Assembly: GCA_020848075.1 (NCBI GenBank)
Contig: JADLAV010000020.1
Coordinates: forward strand, 62,001 to 126,000
Reading direction: 5' to 3'
Source of the DNA: Burkholderiales bacterium
GTDB lineage: Bacteria > Pseudomonadota > Gammaproteobacteria > Burkholderiales > SG8-39
DNA: 64,000 nucleotides
The notes beneath the pieces were generated by a model. That model saw nothing but the letters and a program-made list of their open reading frames with translations, made no database searches and was not told where the DNA came from. A program made the position numbers and the translations under genes. Shown piece after piece: positions 8,283 through 17,310 of the stretch; position 1 is the stretch's first letter; each line of letters begins with the position of its first letter.

Positions 8283-9086
8283 TCACCTGCCGAAGAATCG
8301 CGGCGGACGTTTGTCCATGAATGCCGTCACTCCTTCGCGATAATCCTCGGTGCGCCCGAGCTCGCGCTGCAGGTCGCGCTCGAGGTCGAGTTGCGCATCG
8401 AGCGTGTTGGATGCCGAGGCCTGCAGCGCGCGCTTGATCGCGGCGAGACCGCGGGTCGGCTGCGTCGCGAGATGGCGCGCAAGGGCGCGCGCTTCGTCGG
8501 CGAGCGCTGCGTCTTCGACGCACTTCCAGATCAGGCCGATGCGGGCCGCGTCCTCCGCGGAAAGCCGGTCGCCGAGCAGCGCGAGGCCGGCGGCGCGGGC
8601 GCTCCCGACCAGCCGCGGCAGGAAATAGGTGCCGCCCGAATCGGGCACGAGCCCGAGCTTGCAAAACGCCTGGATGAAGCTCGCCGAGCGCGCGGCGAGC
8701 ACGATGTCGCATGCGAGCGCGATATTCGCGCCGGCGCCTGCCGCGGTCCCGTTCACCGCGCAGACGATCGGCTTCGGCAGTGCACGCAGCGCCCGCACGA
8801 GCGGGTTGAAGTTCGCGTCCAGCGATGCTCCGAGGTCCGGCAGTGGCTCACCTGGCGTGAACCGGCGCTCGGTGAGGTCCTGCCCGGAGCAGAACGCGCG
8901 ACCGGCCCCGGTGAGGAGCACGGCGCGGACGTCGTCCCGCGCGGCGACGGTGGCGACCGCCTCGTGCAGGCACGCGTGCATCGAGGGGTTGAAACTGTTC
9001 AGCCTCTCGGGGCGATTGAGCGTGACGACCGCATGGCCGTCCGCCACCTCGAGCAGGATCGGGGGGTCGCTCACTGGACTCTCCAT
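8283..9086 (-). CDS. paaG: PaaG-type enoyl-CoA hydratase/isomerase
   Basis: Crotonase-fold enzyme, 267 residues. PaaG isomerises the ring epoxide of phenylacetyl-CoA to the oxepin. Seen: oxyanion-hole segments FCSGQDL and NGTAAGAGANIALACDIVLAA, and FIQAFCKLGLVPDSGG, in which the PDSGG aspartate replaces the Glu of classic hydratases, as in PaaG. The C-terminus (REGVTAFMDKRPPRFFGR) is also typical. It precedes paaK on the minus strand by 161 bp. A generic enoyl-CoA hydratase is the alternative, but the motif and neighbours favour PaaG. Confidence 0.88.
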   Translation of the reverse strand: MESPVSDPPILLEVADGHAVVTLNRPERLNSFNPSMHACLHEAVATVAARDDVRAVLLTGAGRAFCSGQDLTERRFTPGEPLPDLGASLDANFNPLVRALRALPKPIVCAVNGTAAGAGANIALACDIVLAARSASFIQAFCKLGLVPDSGGTYFLPRLVGSARAAGLALLGDRLSAEDAARIGLIWKCVEDAALADEARALARHLATQPTRGLAAIKRALQASASNTLDAQLDLERDLQRELGRTEDYREGVTAFMDKRPPRFFGR

Positions 9087-9320
9087 CGTGCACTGTCATC
9101 CGAGAGGTTACCTCAAGCGATCCGATCGCGAGTCTTACGAGGGCCGCCGCGTGGCGCTCGGCGGAGGCGCGAGCCGGATGTCGAAACAACGTCACGCGAC
9201 AGCCGGGAACATCTCACGGACGGGGCTCGCCTGAACCTAGAAAGGTGAACTTTTCCCGCGCAGGCGATGCCGGGTGCGCGATACTGAGCGCTCCGTCCGT
9301 CAGTCTGTTCGCCCGTCGCC

Positions 9321-9572
9321 ATGCCGCACCGCGCCTTCTGCTGTAACGACACGCCGTCGCGAGGTCTCGTACTGGGGATGGGGGGCGTCGCAATCCTGCT
9401 TGGCCTCGCGGTCGTCGCGCTCGGATCCGGGTGGGTGTTCACCCTCGACGAGTGGAACACCGCGCCGAAGTGGGTCATCGTGGGCGTCGGTGCGATGATC
9501 GCGCTCGGCGGAATCGTGCTCCCGCTCTCCACACTGCCTGCACTGCGGCGCCGTCGCGCGGCGCAGCACTGA
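9321..9572 (+). CDS. Small two-helix membrane protein, unknown function
   Basis: An 83-residue frame with two hydrophobic segments, LVLGMGGVAILLGLAVVALG (about 16-37) and VIVGVGAMIALGGIVLPLS (about 53-72), separated by a WVFTLDEWNTAPKW loop and ending in a basic tail (RRRR). I do not recognise the family. There is no clear Shine-Dalgarno before the ATG, and a start at an internal ATG (MGGVAIL) is possible. It is divergent from paaG and lies upstream of the EF-G paralogue. Hydrophobicity and loop composition look protein-like, but the gene call is moderate. Confidence 0.45.
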   Translation: MPHRAFCCNDTPSRGLVLGMGGVAILLGLAVVALGSGWVFTLDEWNTAPKWVIVGVGAMIALGGIVLPLSTLPALRRRRAAQH

Positions 9573-9678
9573 GCCGCGCACGGGTTGCGACCGCGTCGCG
9601 GGACGACCGCGCACGCGGTTACGTGCCCACAGTTCCGCATCGGTCCTGCCGCGGGCGAGCCCCGCTCCTGGCCGAGTC

Positions 9679-9708
9679 TTGCGGCATCGCCGCGGGCGTA
9701 CTTATACT
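9679..9708 (+). promoter_or_regulatory. Sigma-70-like promoter before the EF-G paralogue
   Basis: TTGCGG at 9679-9684 and TATACT at 9703-9708 are separated by 18 bp, about 55 bp before the ATG at 9763. The -10 is a near-consensus hexamer in a GC-rich context. The predicted leader is about 45 nt and contains the GGAGGAGG ribosome binding site. Confidence 0.45.
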
Positions 9709-9762
9709 GCGCCCAGGATCGCGCCCAACCCCGCAACGCGCGTCCGCACAATGGAGGAGGCA

Positions 9763-11808
9763 ATGGCTTCGCTTTCCACCGAAGCGATCCGGGCGGTCGC
9801 GCTCGTCGGGCACACAGGCTCGGGCAAGACCCTACTCGCCGAGGCGTTGTTGCACCGCGCCAAGGCGATCCCGGCCATGGGGAGCATCGAGCGCGGCACG
9901 ACCGTCTGCGATCACGACCCGCTCGAAAAGGAGTCCCAGCACTCGCTCCGCGCGTCGCTCGTCCACTTCGAGGCCGACGGAACGCGGGTGCACCTGATCG
10001 ACACCCCCGGCGCACCGGATTTCCTGGGGCATGCGATCGGGAGCCTGGCGGCGGTCGATAGCGTCGCGGTGGTGATCAACGCGCAGACGGGCATCGAGCT
10101 TACGACCACCCGGATGATGCAGTGGGCGGAGAAGCTCAAGCTGTGCCGCATGATCGTGGTGAACCGGATCGATGGCGAAGAGGTGGACCTGCCGCGTCTG
10201 GTCGCACGCATCCAGGATGCCTTCGGCAAGGAGTGCCTCCCGATCAATCTGCCCGCGGGTGGCGCCCGCCGGGTCGTCGACTGCTTCTTCAATCCGGCCG
10301 GCGATGCCGACTTCTCTTCGGTCGCACAGGCGCACGGTGCGCTCGTGGACCAGGTCGTGGAGGTCGACGAGGACCTGATGGCGGCCTACCTGGAGAGGGG
10401 CGAGATCGCGCCCGAAGAGCTGCACGCGCCTTTCGAGGCGGCGCTGCGCGAGGGCCACCTCGTGCCGATCTGCTTCACATCGGCGAAGAGCGGTGCGGGC
10501 GTGCAGGAGCTGCTCGACATTCTCGTCAAGCTCGCTCCGAACCCTGCGGAGGGCAATCCGCGCCCGTTCCTCCGGGGCGAGGGTCCGGACGCCAAGGCGT
10601 TCAGTGCCGAGCCCGATCCGGCGAAGCACGTCATCGCGCACGTGTTCAAGGTCATTGCCGACCCGTTCATGGGCAAGCTCTCCTACCTCAAGGTGCACCA
10701 GGGCACGGTCGGCAAGGAGAGCCAGCTCTTCATCGACGATGGTCGCAAGCCGTTCAAGGTCGGTCATCTCTTCATGGCGAAGGGGAAGGACCTGATCGAG
10801 ATCCCGCAGGCCGTCCCCGGGGACATCTGCGTGGTGGCCAAGGTCGACGACATCCGCTTCGACAGCGTGCTGCACGACTCGCACGATGAGGATCACATCC
10901 ACCTGCGGCCGCTCGACTTTCCCGAGCCGATCTTCGGCCTCGCGATCGAGCCGGCGAAGCGCGGCGACGAGCAGCGCCTCTGGGACGTGATGGAGAAGCT
11001 CTCCTCCGAGGACCCGTGCCTGCGCGTCGAGCGCGTGATGAGCACGAACGAGACCGTGGTCAAGGGGCTCGGCGAGCTCCACCTGCGCAGTCTGCTCGAG
11101 CGGATGGGGACCCAGTACAAGCTCGAGGTGAAGACCCATCCCCCGCGCATCGCGTACCGCGAGACGATCACCGCGCCCGCCGAGGGCCATTGCCGCCACA
11201 AGAAGCAGACCGGCGGCGCCGGGCAATTCGGCGAGGTGTACCTGCGCGTGAAGCCCCTCGAGCGCGGTGCCGGCTTCGAGTTCGTCGACGAGGTGAAGGG
11301 CGGTGCGATCCCGAACCAGTTCATCCCGGCCGTGGAGAAGGGCGTCCAGCAGGTGCTGCAATCAGGCGCGATTGCCGGCTATCCGCTGCAGGACCTGCGC
11401 GTGTCGGTCTACGACGGCAAGAGCCACCCGGTGGACTCGAAGGAGATCGCGTTCGTGTCCGCCGGCCGCAAGGCGTTCCTCGACGCGGTGGCGAAAGCGC
11501 GGCCGATCGTGCTCGAGCCGATCGTCAACATCGAGGTCACGGTGCCCGAGCAGGCCATGGGCGACATCACGGGCGATCTCTCGGCGAAACGCGGGCAGGT
11601 GACCGGAACGCAGGCGGGACCCGGCGGCATGCTGACGGTCTCGGGGCTGGTGCCGATCTCGGAGCTCGGCAACTACCAGTCGCGGCTGAAGTCGGTCACC
11701 GGCGGGGCCGGGTCCTACAGCGTCGCGTTCAGCCACTACGAGCCGGTGCCGCCGCAGGTGCAGCAACAGCTCGTCTCCGAGTTCCGCGCGCCGCCGGGCG
11801 AGGACTAG
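9763..11808 (+). CDS. Elongation factor G-like GTPase (EF-G2 type)
   Basis: Translational GTPase paralogue of 681 residues with the full EF-G domain set: G domain (1-~270), domain II, and domains III-V. The P-loop is GHTGSGKT (16-23) instead of the AHIDAGKTT of housekeeping EF-G; G3 is DTPG (80-83) and G4 is NRID (134-137) instead of NKMD. The C-terminal half keeps HKKQTGGAGQFGEV and PNQFIPAVEKGV. This pattern matches the EF-G-like proteins typified by mycobacterial FusA2 (Rv0120c), whose role in translocation is uncertain. GGAGGAGG lies just upstream of the ATG at 9763. It stands alone, away from any ribosomal operon. Confidence 0.9.
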   Translation: MASLSTEAIRAVALVGHTGSGKTLLAEALLHRAKAIPAMGSIERGTTVCDHDPLEKESQHSLRASLVHFEADGTRVHLIDTPGAPDFLGHAIGSLAAVDSVAVVINAQTGIELTTTRMMQWAEKLKLCRMIVVNRIDGEEVDLPRLVARIQDAFGKECLPINLPAGGARRVVDCFFNPAGDADFSSVAQAHGALVDQVVEVDEDLMAAYLERGEIAPEELHAPFEAALREGHLVPICFTSAKSGAGVQELLDILVKLAPNPAEGNPRPFLRGEGPDAKAFSAEPDPAKHVIAHVFKVIADPFMGKLSYLKVHQGTVGKESQLFIDDGRKPFKVGHLFMAKGKDLIEIPQAVPGDICVVAKVDDIRFDSVLHDSHDEDHIHLRPLDFPEPIFGLAIEPAKRGDEQRLWDVMEKLSSEDPCLRVERVMSTNETVVKGLGELHLRSLLERMGTQYKLEVKTHPPRIAYRETITAPAEGHCRHKKQTGGAGQFGEVYLRVKPLERGAGFEFVDEVKGGAIPNQFIPAVEKGVQQVLQSGAIAGYPLQDLRVSVYDGKSHPVDSKEIAFVSAGRKAFLDAVAKARPIVLEPIVNIEVTVPEQAMGDITGDLSAKRGQVTGTQAGPGGMLTVSGLVPISELGNYQSRLKSVTGGAGSYSVAFSHYEPVPPQVQQQLVSEFRAPPGED

Positions 11809-11871
11809 GGCAGCTACCTGGGCGCGCAGGGTCCGCGCAGGACGACACCCGTCTGCTCGAGCGCCGCGCGC

Positions 11872-12039
11872 TCATCGCACCACGACGCGCTGCCCCCAGG
11901 GCATCTGCGCCGGTTCTACCATCCGGACGTCGTAGTAACAGCCGGCCAGCGCGAGGGCCGCAGCCGCGCCGGGCAGCGAGCGCAGCAGGGTCGCGTTCAT
12001 CGCGCGCGCGATCTTGCCACGCATGACCGGCTTTTCCAT
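11872..12039 (-). CDS. Small lipoprotein, 55 residues, unknown function
   Basis: Short minus-strand gene in the gap between the EF-G paralogue and the TRAP genes. GGGAGGAG sits 8 bases before the ATG at 12039. The product has a basic N-terminus (MEKPVMRGKIARAMNA), a hydrophobic Ala/Leu core and a lipobox LAGC with Cys34, leaving a mature 22-residue peptide beginning CYYDVRMVEP. The ribosome binding site plus exactly placed lipobox argue for a real gene. It is divergent from the TAXI gene. I do not recognise a family; many proteobacteria carry tiny lipoproteins of this design. Confidence 0.6.
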   Translation of the reverse strand: MEKPVMRGKIARAMNATLLRSLPGAAAALALAGCYYDVRMVEPAQMPWGQRVVVR

Positions 12040-12119
12040 GTGTTCGCTCCTCCCGCTGTGGACGTGCTCGGTCTGAGGCGACCCCGAATGATTGGACAGG
12101 AATGCGGGTAGGATAGGAA

Positions 12120-12147
12120 TTGACTTTTCGGATATTCTAATTATATC
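12120..12147 (+). promoter_or_regulatory. AT-rich promoter-like site before the TAXI gene
   Basis: TTGACT (12120-12125) and TATATC (12142-12147) are 16 bp apart in a locally AT-rich pocket. As drawn, the start point would fall inside the ribosome binding site (GAGGAGGA, 12148-12155), so either the leader is very short or the true -10 is the nearby TATTCT (12133-12138) used with another -35. Confidence 0.25.
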
Positions 12148-12161
12148 GAGGAGGACATGAC

Positions 12162-13190
12162 ATGCCGAAGGGATTGCTAAGCGTTGTCGCGCTGGCCGCG
12201 CTCATCGGGCTACCGGCGCCGGCGGCCTACTCGCAGCAGCCAATCGACCTCCGGTGGGGGACTCCGCCGGTGGGCAGCGCCGGGCACAAGGCGATGGTGA
12301 CGCTCGCGAACGTCCTCAACCGGGAGATGCCGAAGTACCGCATCTCGGTCATGCCCTACCCGGGTGCCATCCTCACGGTCAAGGCATTCGCGACCAAGGA
12401 GATCGAAGGTATCTACGGCTCGGATATCGGGTTTCGCGAGTTCGCCACCGACAGCGGCCGCTTCAAGGACTTCAAGTCGCGGGTCCAGCGCATGCCGGTC
12501 CAATCCTTCTGGGCGCATACCATGGAGGTCGGCTACGCGATCCATGTGCGCGACAAGGACAAGATCAGGAAGTGGAAGGATCTCACCGGCAAGCGGATCT
12601 TCACCGGACCGCTGCCATTCGACACGCGCGCACAGGCCGAGCGCGGCCTCAACGCGCTCGGTATCAAGTTCACGTACGTGAACATCGATCTGGCGACCGT
12701 CGGCTCGCAGCTCGAGTCCGGCGCGATCGACGCGATGGCCATCTACACGGCAGGCGAAAGCTCGCCGCCGCCCTGGCTCGCCGAGGCGTCGCTCGCTGCG
12801 GACTGGGCCGTGCTCAATCCCAGCCCCGAGGAGATTGCGGCGCTCGCGAGCAAGGGTGTCCCGGTGGTCGCGGTGGACCCGAAGGCGTTCAACCGCGACG
12901 TGCACGGCGACAAGGTGCTCGAGATGCCGTTCTTCTACGGCTTCCACGTCGGGCTCAACGTGCCGGCGGCCGACGTCTACGAGATGCTCGATATCATCCA
13001 GAAGAACGCAGGCGAGCTCGCCAAGAGCGATCGTGCCTACTCGCAGATCGCCGAGAATATGCCTGCGTTACAGAAGCGAGGCGTCGAATCCTCCTGGGAC
13101 CTCGTTCCGATTCATCCCGGGCTCGCAAAATGGATGCGTGAAAAAGGCGTGTGGGATTCCAAGTGGGATTCCAAGGTCGCGAAAGACTGA
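12162..13190 (+). CDS. TAXI family TRAP transporter solute-binding protein
   Basis: Periplasmic substrate-binding protein, 342 residues, of the TRAP-associated extracytoplasmic (TAXI/NMT1-like) family. An N-terminal signal peptide (~1-24, ending AAYSQQ) is followed by WGTPPVGSAGHKAMVTLANVLN near the start of the mature chain, DIGFREFA, and the KWKDLTGKRIFTGP domain-swap region. Start fixed by GAGGAGGA directly upstream. The next gene is a fused TRAP permease, so the two form a complete secondary transporter driven by an ion gradient. Substrate unknown; TAXI systems are often assigned glutamate-like or organic acids. Confidence 0.88.
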   Translation: MPKGLLSVVALAALIGLPAPAAYSQQPIDLRWGTPPVGSAGHKAMVTLANVLNREMPKYRISVMPYPGAILTVKAFATKEIEGIYGSDIGFREFATDSGRFKDFKSRVQRMPVQSFWAHTMEVGYAIHVRDKDKIRKWKDLTGKRIFTGPLPFDTRAQAERGLNALGIKFTYVNIDLATVGSQLESGAIDAMAIYTAGESSPPPWLAEASLAADWAVLNPSPEEIAALASKGVPVVAVDPKAFNRDVHGDKVLEMPFFYGFHVGLNVPAADVYEMLDIIQKNAGELAKSDRAYSQIAENMPALQKRGVESSWDLVPIHPGLAKWMREKGVWDSKWDSKVAKD

Positions 13191-13273
13191 GCACCGCGCC
13201 CCGGCGGTGAGCGACGGCGGACCGGCGCATCCTGCGCGCGGGTCCGCCGCACCATGCTGCAGGCGAGCGAACG

Positions 13274-15265
13274 ATGAGCGCGACCGCGACGCGAGGCTCG
13301 CGCATCGTTCTCGACACCCTGTACTACATCGCCGCGATCGGCTTCTTCGTCGCGCTGTTTGCCTACTTCTGGACGACCGAGGGCGGGCCGACGCTGCTCG
13401 CGATGCGGCTCGTCCCCATCACCTTCGTGCTGTTCGTGCTGGGCGCACTGCGCACGAACGAGTTCTATCCCGGCCTGCCGCGTGTGATGAATGCAGTCAT
13501 CGCGGCGGCGTACATCGGCGGCGCGCTCGCCGTGTCGGTTTACATGAATGCAGAGTACTACGACATCGGCACCAGCCGCGCCGGCGACTGGAACGCGATC
13601 GACATCTCGATGGGCGCCCTGATGGCCCTGTTCGTGATGGAGTATGCGCGCCGGCGCCACATGCCGCTTTTCGTGCTGAACGTCGTGCTGATTCTCTATG
13701 CGGTCTACGGCAGCTTCGTACCGGGTCTGTTCCATCACGGCGGCCTCACCTGGCTGCGAATCGCGACGGCGATGAGCGTGGAGAGCGCGACCGGCGTGTT
13801 CTCCAACCTGCCGCAGATCGCGCTCACGGTGATTGCCGCGTTCCTGCTGGTGCTCGGCATGCTGACGGGCTTCGGCTGCATCGAGTCTCTTCTGCGGGGG
13901 ACCAAGCGTGTCGTCGCACGCTCGCCGCACGCGCTGCCGCAATCGGCGGTCGTCGGCTCGATGTGCGTCGGCACGATCAGCGGCAGCGGCGCCGCCAACG
14001 CCATCACCATCGGCTCGGCCACTATCCCTGCCATGATCGGCGCCGGCATGCCGCCCGCCACGGCAGCGGCGATCGAGTCGGCATCCTCCCTCGGCGGGCA
14101 GCTCATGCCGCCAGTGATGGGGGTCGCGGCCTTCCTGATGGCGGAGTTCCTCGGCAAGAGCTATTTCGAGGTGGTGGCGCGCGGCTACGTTCCGGCGCTC
14201 ATCTATTACATCACCGTCGCGATGTCGGTGTATCTCCTCGCCGTGCGCCATCACACGCGCGCGGTCGCGGCCGCGCGCCAGAGTCTGTCGGGGCAGGACT
14301 GGATGAACCTCACGGCCTTCGTCGCCGTGATCGGCGGCCTGGTTGCACTGATGGCGATCTGGAACCTGGCGCCGATGTTCGCCGCCCTGTACGTTTTCGT
14401 CGTCATCGGCAGCGTGATGCTCGCCGTTCACGTGGCGATGCTCGTGCGCCTCCGCGACCTTTCGTTGGGTAACCTGATTGCGCCGCTCAAGAGGTTTCTC
14501 GACTCCTATACCGAGATGACCGCGGACCTGACCCTCCTCCTCGCGACGCTCGGGATCATGACTGGCGCGCTGGTGATTACCGGAGTGCCGACCAAGCTCG
14601 GTTCGGTGCTGATCCAGATGGCTGGGGTCAACCTCGTCGCGATGGTGGTCTTCGCGTTTCTCTTCGGTGCCGTGCTCGGGACCGGACTGCCCCCTGCACC
14701 CACCTACATCCTCGTCGCCATCGTGATTGCGCCACCGATGATCAAGGTTGGCGTCGATCCGTGGGTCGTGCACTTCTTCGCGTTCTTCCTCGGCGTCTGG
14801 GGCGAGCTGACCCCGCCGACGTCGCTCGTTGCCGTGATCACCTCGAAGATCGCCAACGCGTCTTTCTACCGGACGCTGAACCGCGCACTGCAGATCTGCG
14901 TCTCGCTTTTCACCCTGATGGCCGGCGTGTTCGTGCGGCCGGAACTGGTGATCGAGCCGGGCGTCCATCAGCTCGGCGCGGCCGGCCTCATCCTGGTTGC
15001 GACGATCGGTCTCACGTTCAGCATGCAGGCGCGTTACGCCGCGCGCGCAATGGTCGATCTGCCCGTGCGCGTCGCGCTCGCCGCGCTCGCGCTCGTCGTC
15101 CTGCTCTACCCCGGCAAATGGGTCGCCGCGGCGTTCGCCGTACCGGTGTTGCTGGCGATCGGTTACTGGCTCGTGCGCTGCCGCGACCTGGTACCGCCCG
15201 ATTCCGGAGCGAGACCCGAGGTTGAGAGATCCGGGGAGGGAATGCGCAACCAGGGTCAGAACTGA
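13274..15265 (+). CDS. TRAP transporter fused small/large permease (DctQM)
   Basis: Polytopic inner-membrane protein of 663 residues combining the small (DctQ-like) and large (DctM-like) TRAP subunits. The first ~170 residues carry about four membrane segments (LDTLYYIAAIGFFVALFAYF and following); the DctM part has the signature GTISGSGAANAITIGSATIP, then SASSLGGQLMPPVMGVAAFL, and in the second half GTGLPPAPTYI and GELTPPTSLVAV. It follows the TAXI binding protein by 83 bp. Length and fused design are normal for TAXI-linked permeases. The C-terminal tail after the last helix is short and charged. Confidence 0.9.
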   Translation: MSATATRGSRIVLDTLYYIAAIGFFVALFAYFWTTEGGPTLLAMRLVPITFVLFVLGALRTNEFYPGLPRVMNAVIAAAYIGGALAVSVYMNAEYYDIGTSRAGDWNAIDISMGALMALFVMEYARRRHMPLFVLNVVLILYAVYGSFVPGLFHHGGLTWLRIATAMSVESATGVFSNLPQIALTVIAAFLLVLGMLTGFGCIESLLRGTKRVVARSPHALPQSAVVGSMCVGTISGSGAANAITIGSATIPAMIGAGMPPATAAAIESASSLGGQLMPPVMGVAAFLMAEFLGKSYFEVVARGYVPALIYYITVAMSVYLLAVRHHTRAVAAARQSLSGQDWMNLTAFVAVIGGLVALMAIWNLAPMFAALYVFVVIGSVMLAVHVAMLVRLRDLSLGNLIAPLKRFLDSYTEMTADLTLLLATLGIMTGALVITGVPTKLGSVLIQMAGVNLVAMVVFAFLFGAVLGTGLPPAPTYILVAIVIAPPMIKVGVDPWVVHFFAFFLGVWGELTPPTSLVAVITSKIANASFYRTLNRALQICVSLFTLMAGVFVRPELVIEPGVHQLGAAGLILVATIGLTFSMQARYAARAMVDLPVRVALAALALVVLLYPGKWVAAAFAVPVLLAIGYWLVRCRDLVPPDSGARPEVERSGEGMRNQGQN

Positions 15266-15371
15266 ATGCGACCGGTAGCGGGTATCCAGGATCGCCGGCA
15301 GGCGCCGCAGCGCCAGCAGCGGTTCTTCGACGTTCGAGGACAACACATGAAGACCGGGGCCTGGACGGAGA

Positions 15372-15761
15372 GTGAGGGTGCTTGAGCGCCTGGCGCGCGC
15401 CATCACGCGCGGTTTCGAGGTGCTCACCGTCGTGAGCCTGGCGGTGATGGGGATTCTGGTGTTCGGCAATGTGGTGCTGCGCTATGCCTTCAACTCGGGC
15501 ATTGCCGTGTCCGAGGAGCTCTCGCGCCTGCTGTTCGTGTGGTTGATCTTTCTGGGTGCGGTGCTGGCGTCGGCTCGGCGCATCCATATCGGCTTCGATA
15601 CCTTGCAGCGCCGCGTGGGCCCGCGCGCCCGGCGCGGGCTGGTGGTGTTCACGGGCGCGCTGATGCTGATCGGCTGCGGCATCTTCATCGTGGGCGGCTG
15701 GCGGCAGACACTCATCAACCTGGGCAACAGCTATCCGGTGCTGGGCATTTCCTATGCCTGG
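15372..15761 (+). pseudogene. Truncated TRAP small permease (dctQ remnant)
   Basis: From the GTG at 15372 about 130 residues match DctQ: RGFEVLTVVSLAVMGILVFG (helix 1) and NVVLRY, SEELSRLLFVWLIFLGAV (helix 2), RIHIGFD, and a third helix at GLVVFTGALMLIGCG. The match stops at LGISYAW, just where the fourth helix should begin. The frame then runs on to 15980 as Ser/Arg/Pro-rich nonsense, antiphase to the DctP fragment that starts at the same point. An internal deletion has removed the end of dctQ, presumably dctM, and the start of dctP. An assembly join is the main alternative. Confidence 0.8.
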
Positions 15762-16330
15762 CGTATTGGGAAAACGGCTTCTTCAACGCCACCAACAGCA
15801 AGCACCCGATCGCCAGAGTGGAGGACTTCAACGGCCTCAAGTTCCGCTCGATCCAGGCCAGGATCACGCAGGAAACCATCCGAGCGCTGGGTGCCAACCC
15901 GGTGCCTCTGGCGGTGCCCGAGCTCTACACCGCGCTGGAGACGCGCACCATCGACGGCCAGGGCACGCCCAACGCGGTGATCGCCGCGCTCAAGCTCTAC
16001 GAGGTGCAGAAATTTCTGTCGATCACGCAGCACACTTACGGAGCGTTCATCCCGCTGGTGTCCAAGAAATTCTGGGACAAGCTGACGCCGGCCCAGCAGA
16101 AGATCGTCAAGGACGCCGCCGCGGAGGCACGCAGCTTCCAGCGCCAGGTGGCACGCGACCAGGCCGCGTCAGCGCAGAAGATGATGGCCGACAGGGGCAT
16201 GAAGGTGAACGAGGTGACCGACGCCGAGCGCGCCCGCATGCGCAAGGCGGTGCAGCCGGTGTGGGACACGTTCACGCCCGATGTCGGGGCGGACCTGGTC
16301 AAGCAGGTCGAGGCGGAACTGAAAAAGTGA
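15758..16330 (+). pseudogene. C-terminal fragment of a DctP-type TRAP solute-binding protein
   Basis: In a different frame from the dctQ remnant, 190 residues match the C-terminal half of DctP: LAYWENGFFNATNSKHPI, FNGLKFRSIQ, RALGANPVPLAVPELYTALE, the DGQGTPNAVI turn, the EVQKFLSITQHTYG block, then KKFWDKLTPAQQKI and a helical tail. About 150 N-terminal residues, including the signal peptide, are absent, so the fragment cannot be exported or folded as a normal binding protein. The two fragments share GCCTGG (15756-15761) at the breakpoint, consistent with deletion between short direct repeats. Confidence 0.8.
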
Positions 16331-16432
16331 CATTCCGGGTGAGACGGCAAGTATCGTCGAAGCCCGAGCCCTGTCCGGAGGGGCAGGGTGCGGGTCCGAC
16401 GCGCATTGGCGTAGCGCGTGTGCGGAGTCCCG

Positions 16433-17308
16433 TCACCGCTCGCCGAACTCGCCGAGCGGCGCAAGCAGGGCGGCGAGCGACAAGAGATCGTTGCGGTTGT
16501 GTTCGAGGATTCCGGGGAGCGGGGCGGCATCGCCATGCCGCATGAAGCGCCGGAACGCCTCCGGCACGAGGCTTCCGGGCAGGTCGTCGATGCGGGCGAA
16601 CCCGAGCGCACGCGCCTCGGCCGTGCGCAGGCGGCAGTCGGGCCAGCTCCGGGCGAAGCGCCGGCGCGTGCCGTGCAGCAGATCGGCGTGGGCGATTCCG
16701 GCGAACGGGTCGGGCGCGCGCACGAGCCGACAGCGCGCGCGCACCAGGGGTGCATCGAAGCTCTTGCCGTTGTAGGTGACGAGACATTGCCGCGCGGCCG
16801 CCGCACCGCGGATCTCCGCGTGGAGCGCAGCTTCGGCGGCAAACCCGCTCAGGAGGTACTGGCGCACCTGCAGGGAGTCCGCATCGAACCACCCGAGTCC
16901 CGCGAGGAATGCGAGGGTGCCCGTTCCGCCGGCGAGTCCGGTGGTTTCGGTGTCGAAGAAGAGGAGCGCCTCGGGGTCGCAGTCCGGGGCGCCAAGCCAC
17001 GCGGCGACGCGCGCGCTCCATTCGCGGCCGGAGCCGAGCGTCACGCGGCCGTGACGGTAGTCGAGCCCGTACCGGCGCTCCACGACGAGCAGCTGCGGCG
17101 CGAGCCAGCGCCCTTGCGTGATGCGCGCGAGCTCGACCGCGCGGGCGGCGCCATCGCGCGCGGCGGGCCGAGGGCGCAGGCGCGCGAGCCGGTCGGCGAG
17201 GTCTGCCGGCAGGGTTGCTAGCGGCTGCGGCGCCGCGCCACCGGGGGTGGCGGACATGGCGCGGCTCTGCCGCAGCCGTAGCAACCTGTCCTGGAGCGCG
17301 ATCGGCAC
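16433..17308 (-). CDS. DnaQ-like (DEDD) exonuclease of the YprB/MrfB family
   Basis: Putative 3'-5' exonuclease, 291 residues, RNase H-like fold. Exo I motif DTETTGL is at about 119-125, Exo II-like TYNGKSFDAPL follows, and Exo III HNRND is near the C-terminus (about 270-274), giving the DEDDh set. The GTG at 17308 lies 2 bp after the helicase stop and yields a plausible N-terminus (VPIALQDRLLRLRQS); an ATG at 17257 is the alternative. Coupling to the helicase matches Bacillus subtilis yprA-yprB (mrfA-mrfB), in which the nuclease acts in mitomycin C adduct repair independently of UvrABC. Function here is inferred from that pairing. Confidence 0.82.
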   Translation of the reverse strand: MPIALQDRLLRLRQSRAMSATPGGAAPQPLATLPADLADRLARLRPRPAARDGAARAVELARITQGRWLAPQLLVVERRYGLDYRHGRVTLGSGREWSARVAAWLGAPDCDPEALLFFDTETTGLAGGTGTLAFLAGLGWFDADSLQVRQYLLSGFAAEAALHAEIRGAAAARQCLVTYNGKSFDAPLVRARCRLVRAPDPFAGIAHADLLHGTRRRFARSWPDCRLRTAEARALGFARIDDLPGSLVPEAFRRFMRHGDAAPLPGILEHNRNDLLSLAALLAPLGEFGER

Positions 17309-17310
17309 GC

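Noticed and set aside
15754-16545. A third overlapping plus-strand frame across the DctP fragment
   Set aside because: Gly/Arg/Ala-rich shadow; the DctP homology is in the neighbouring frame.
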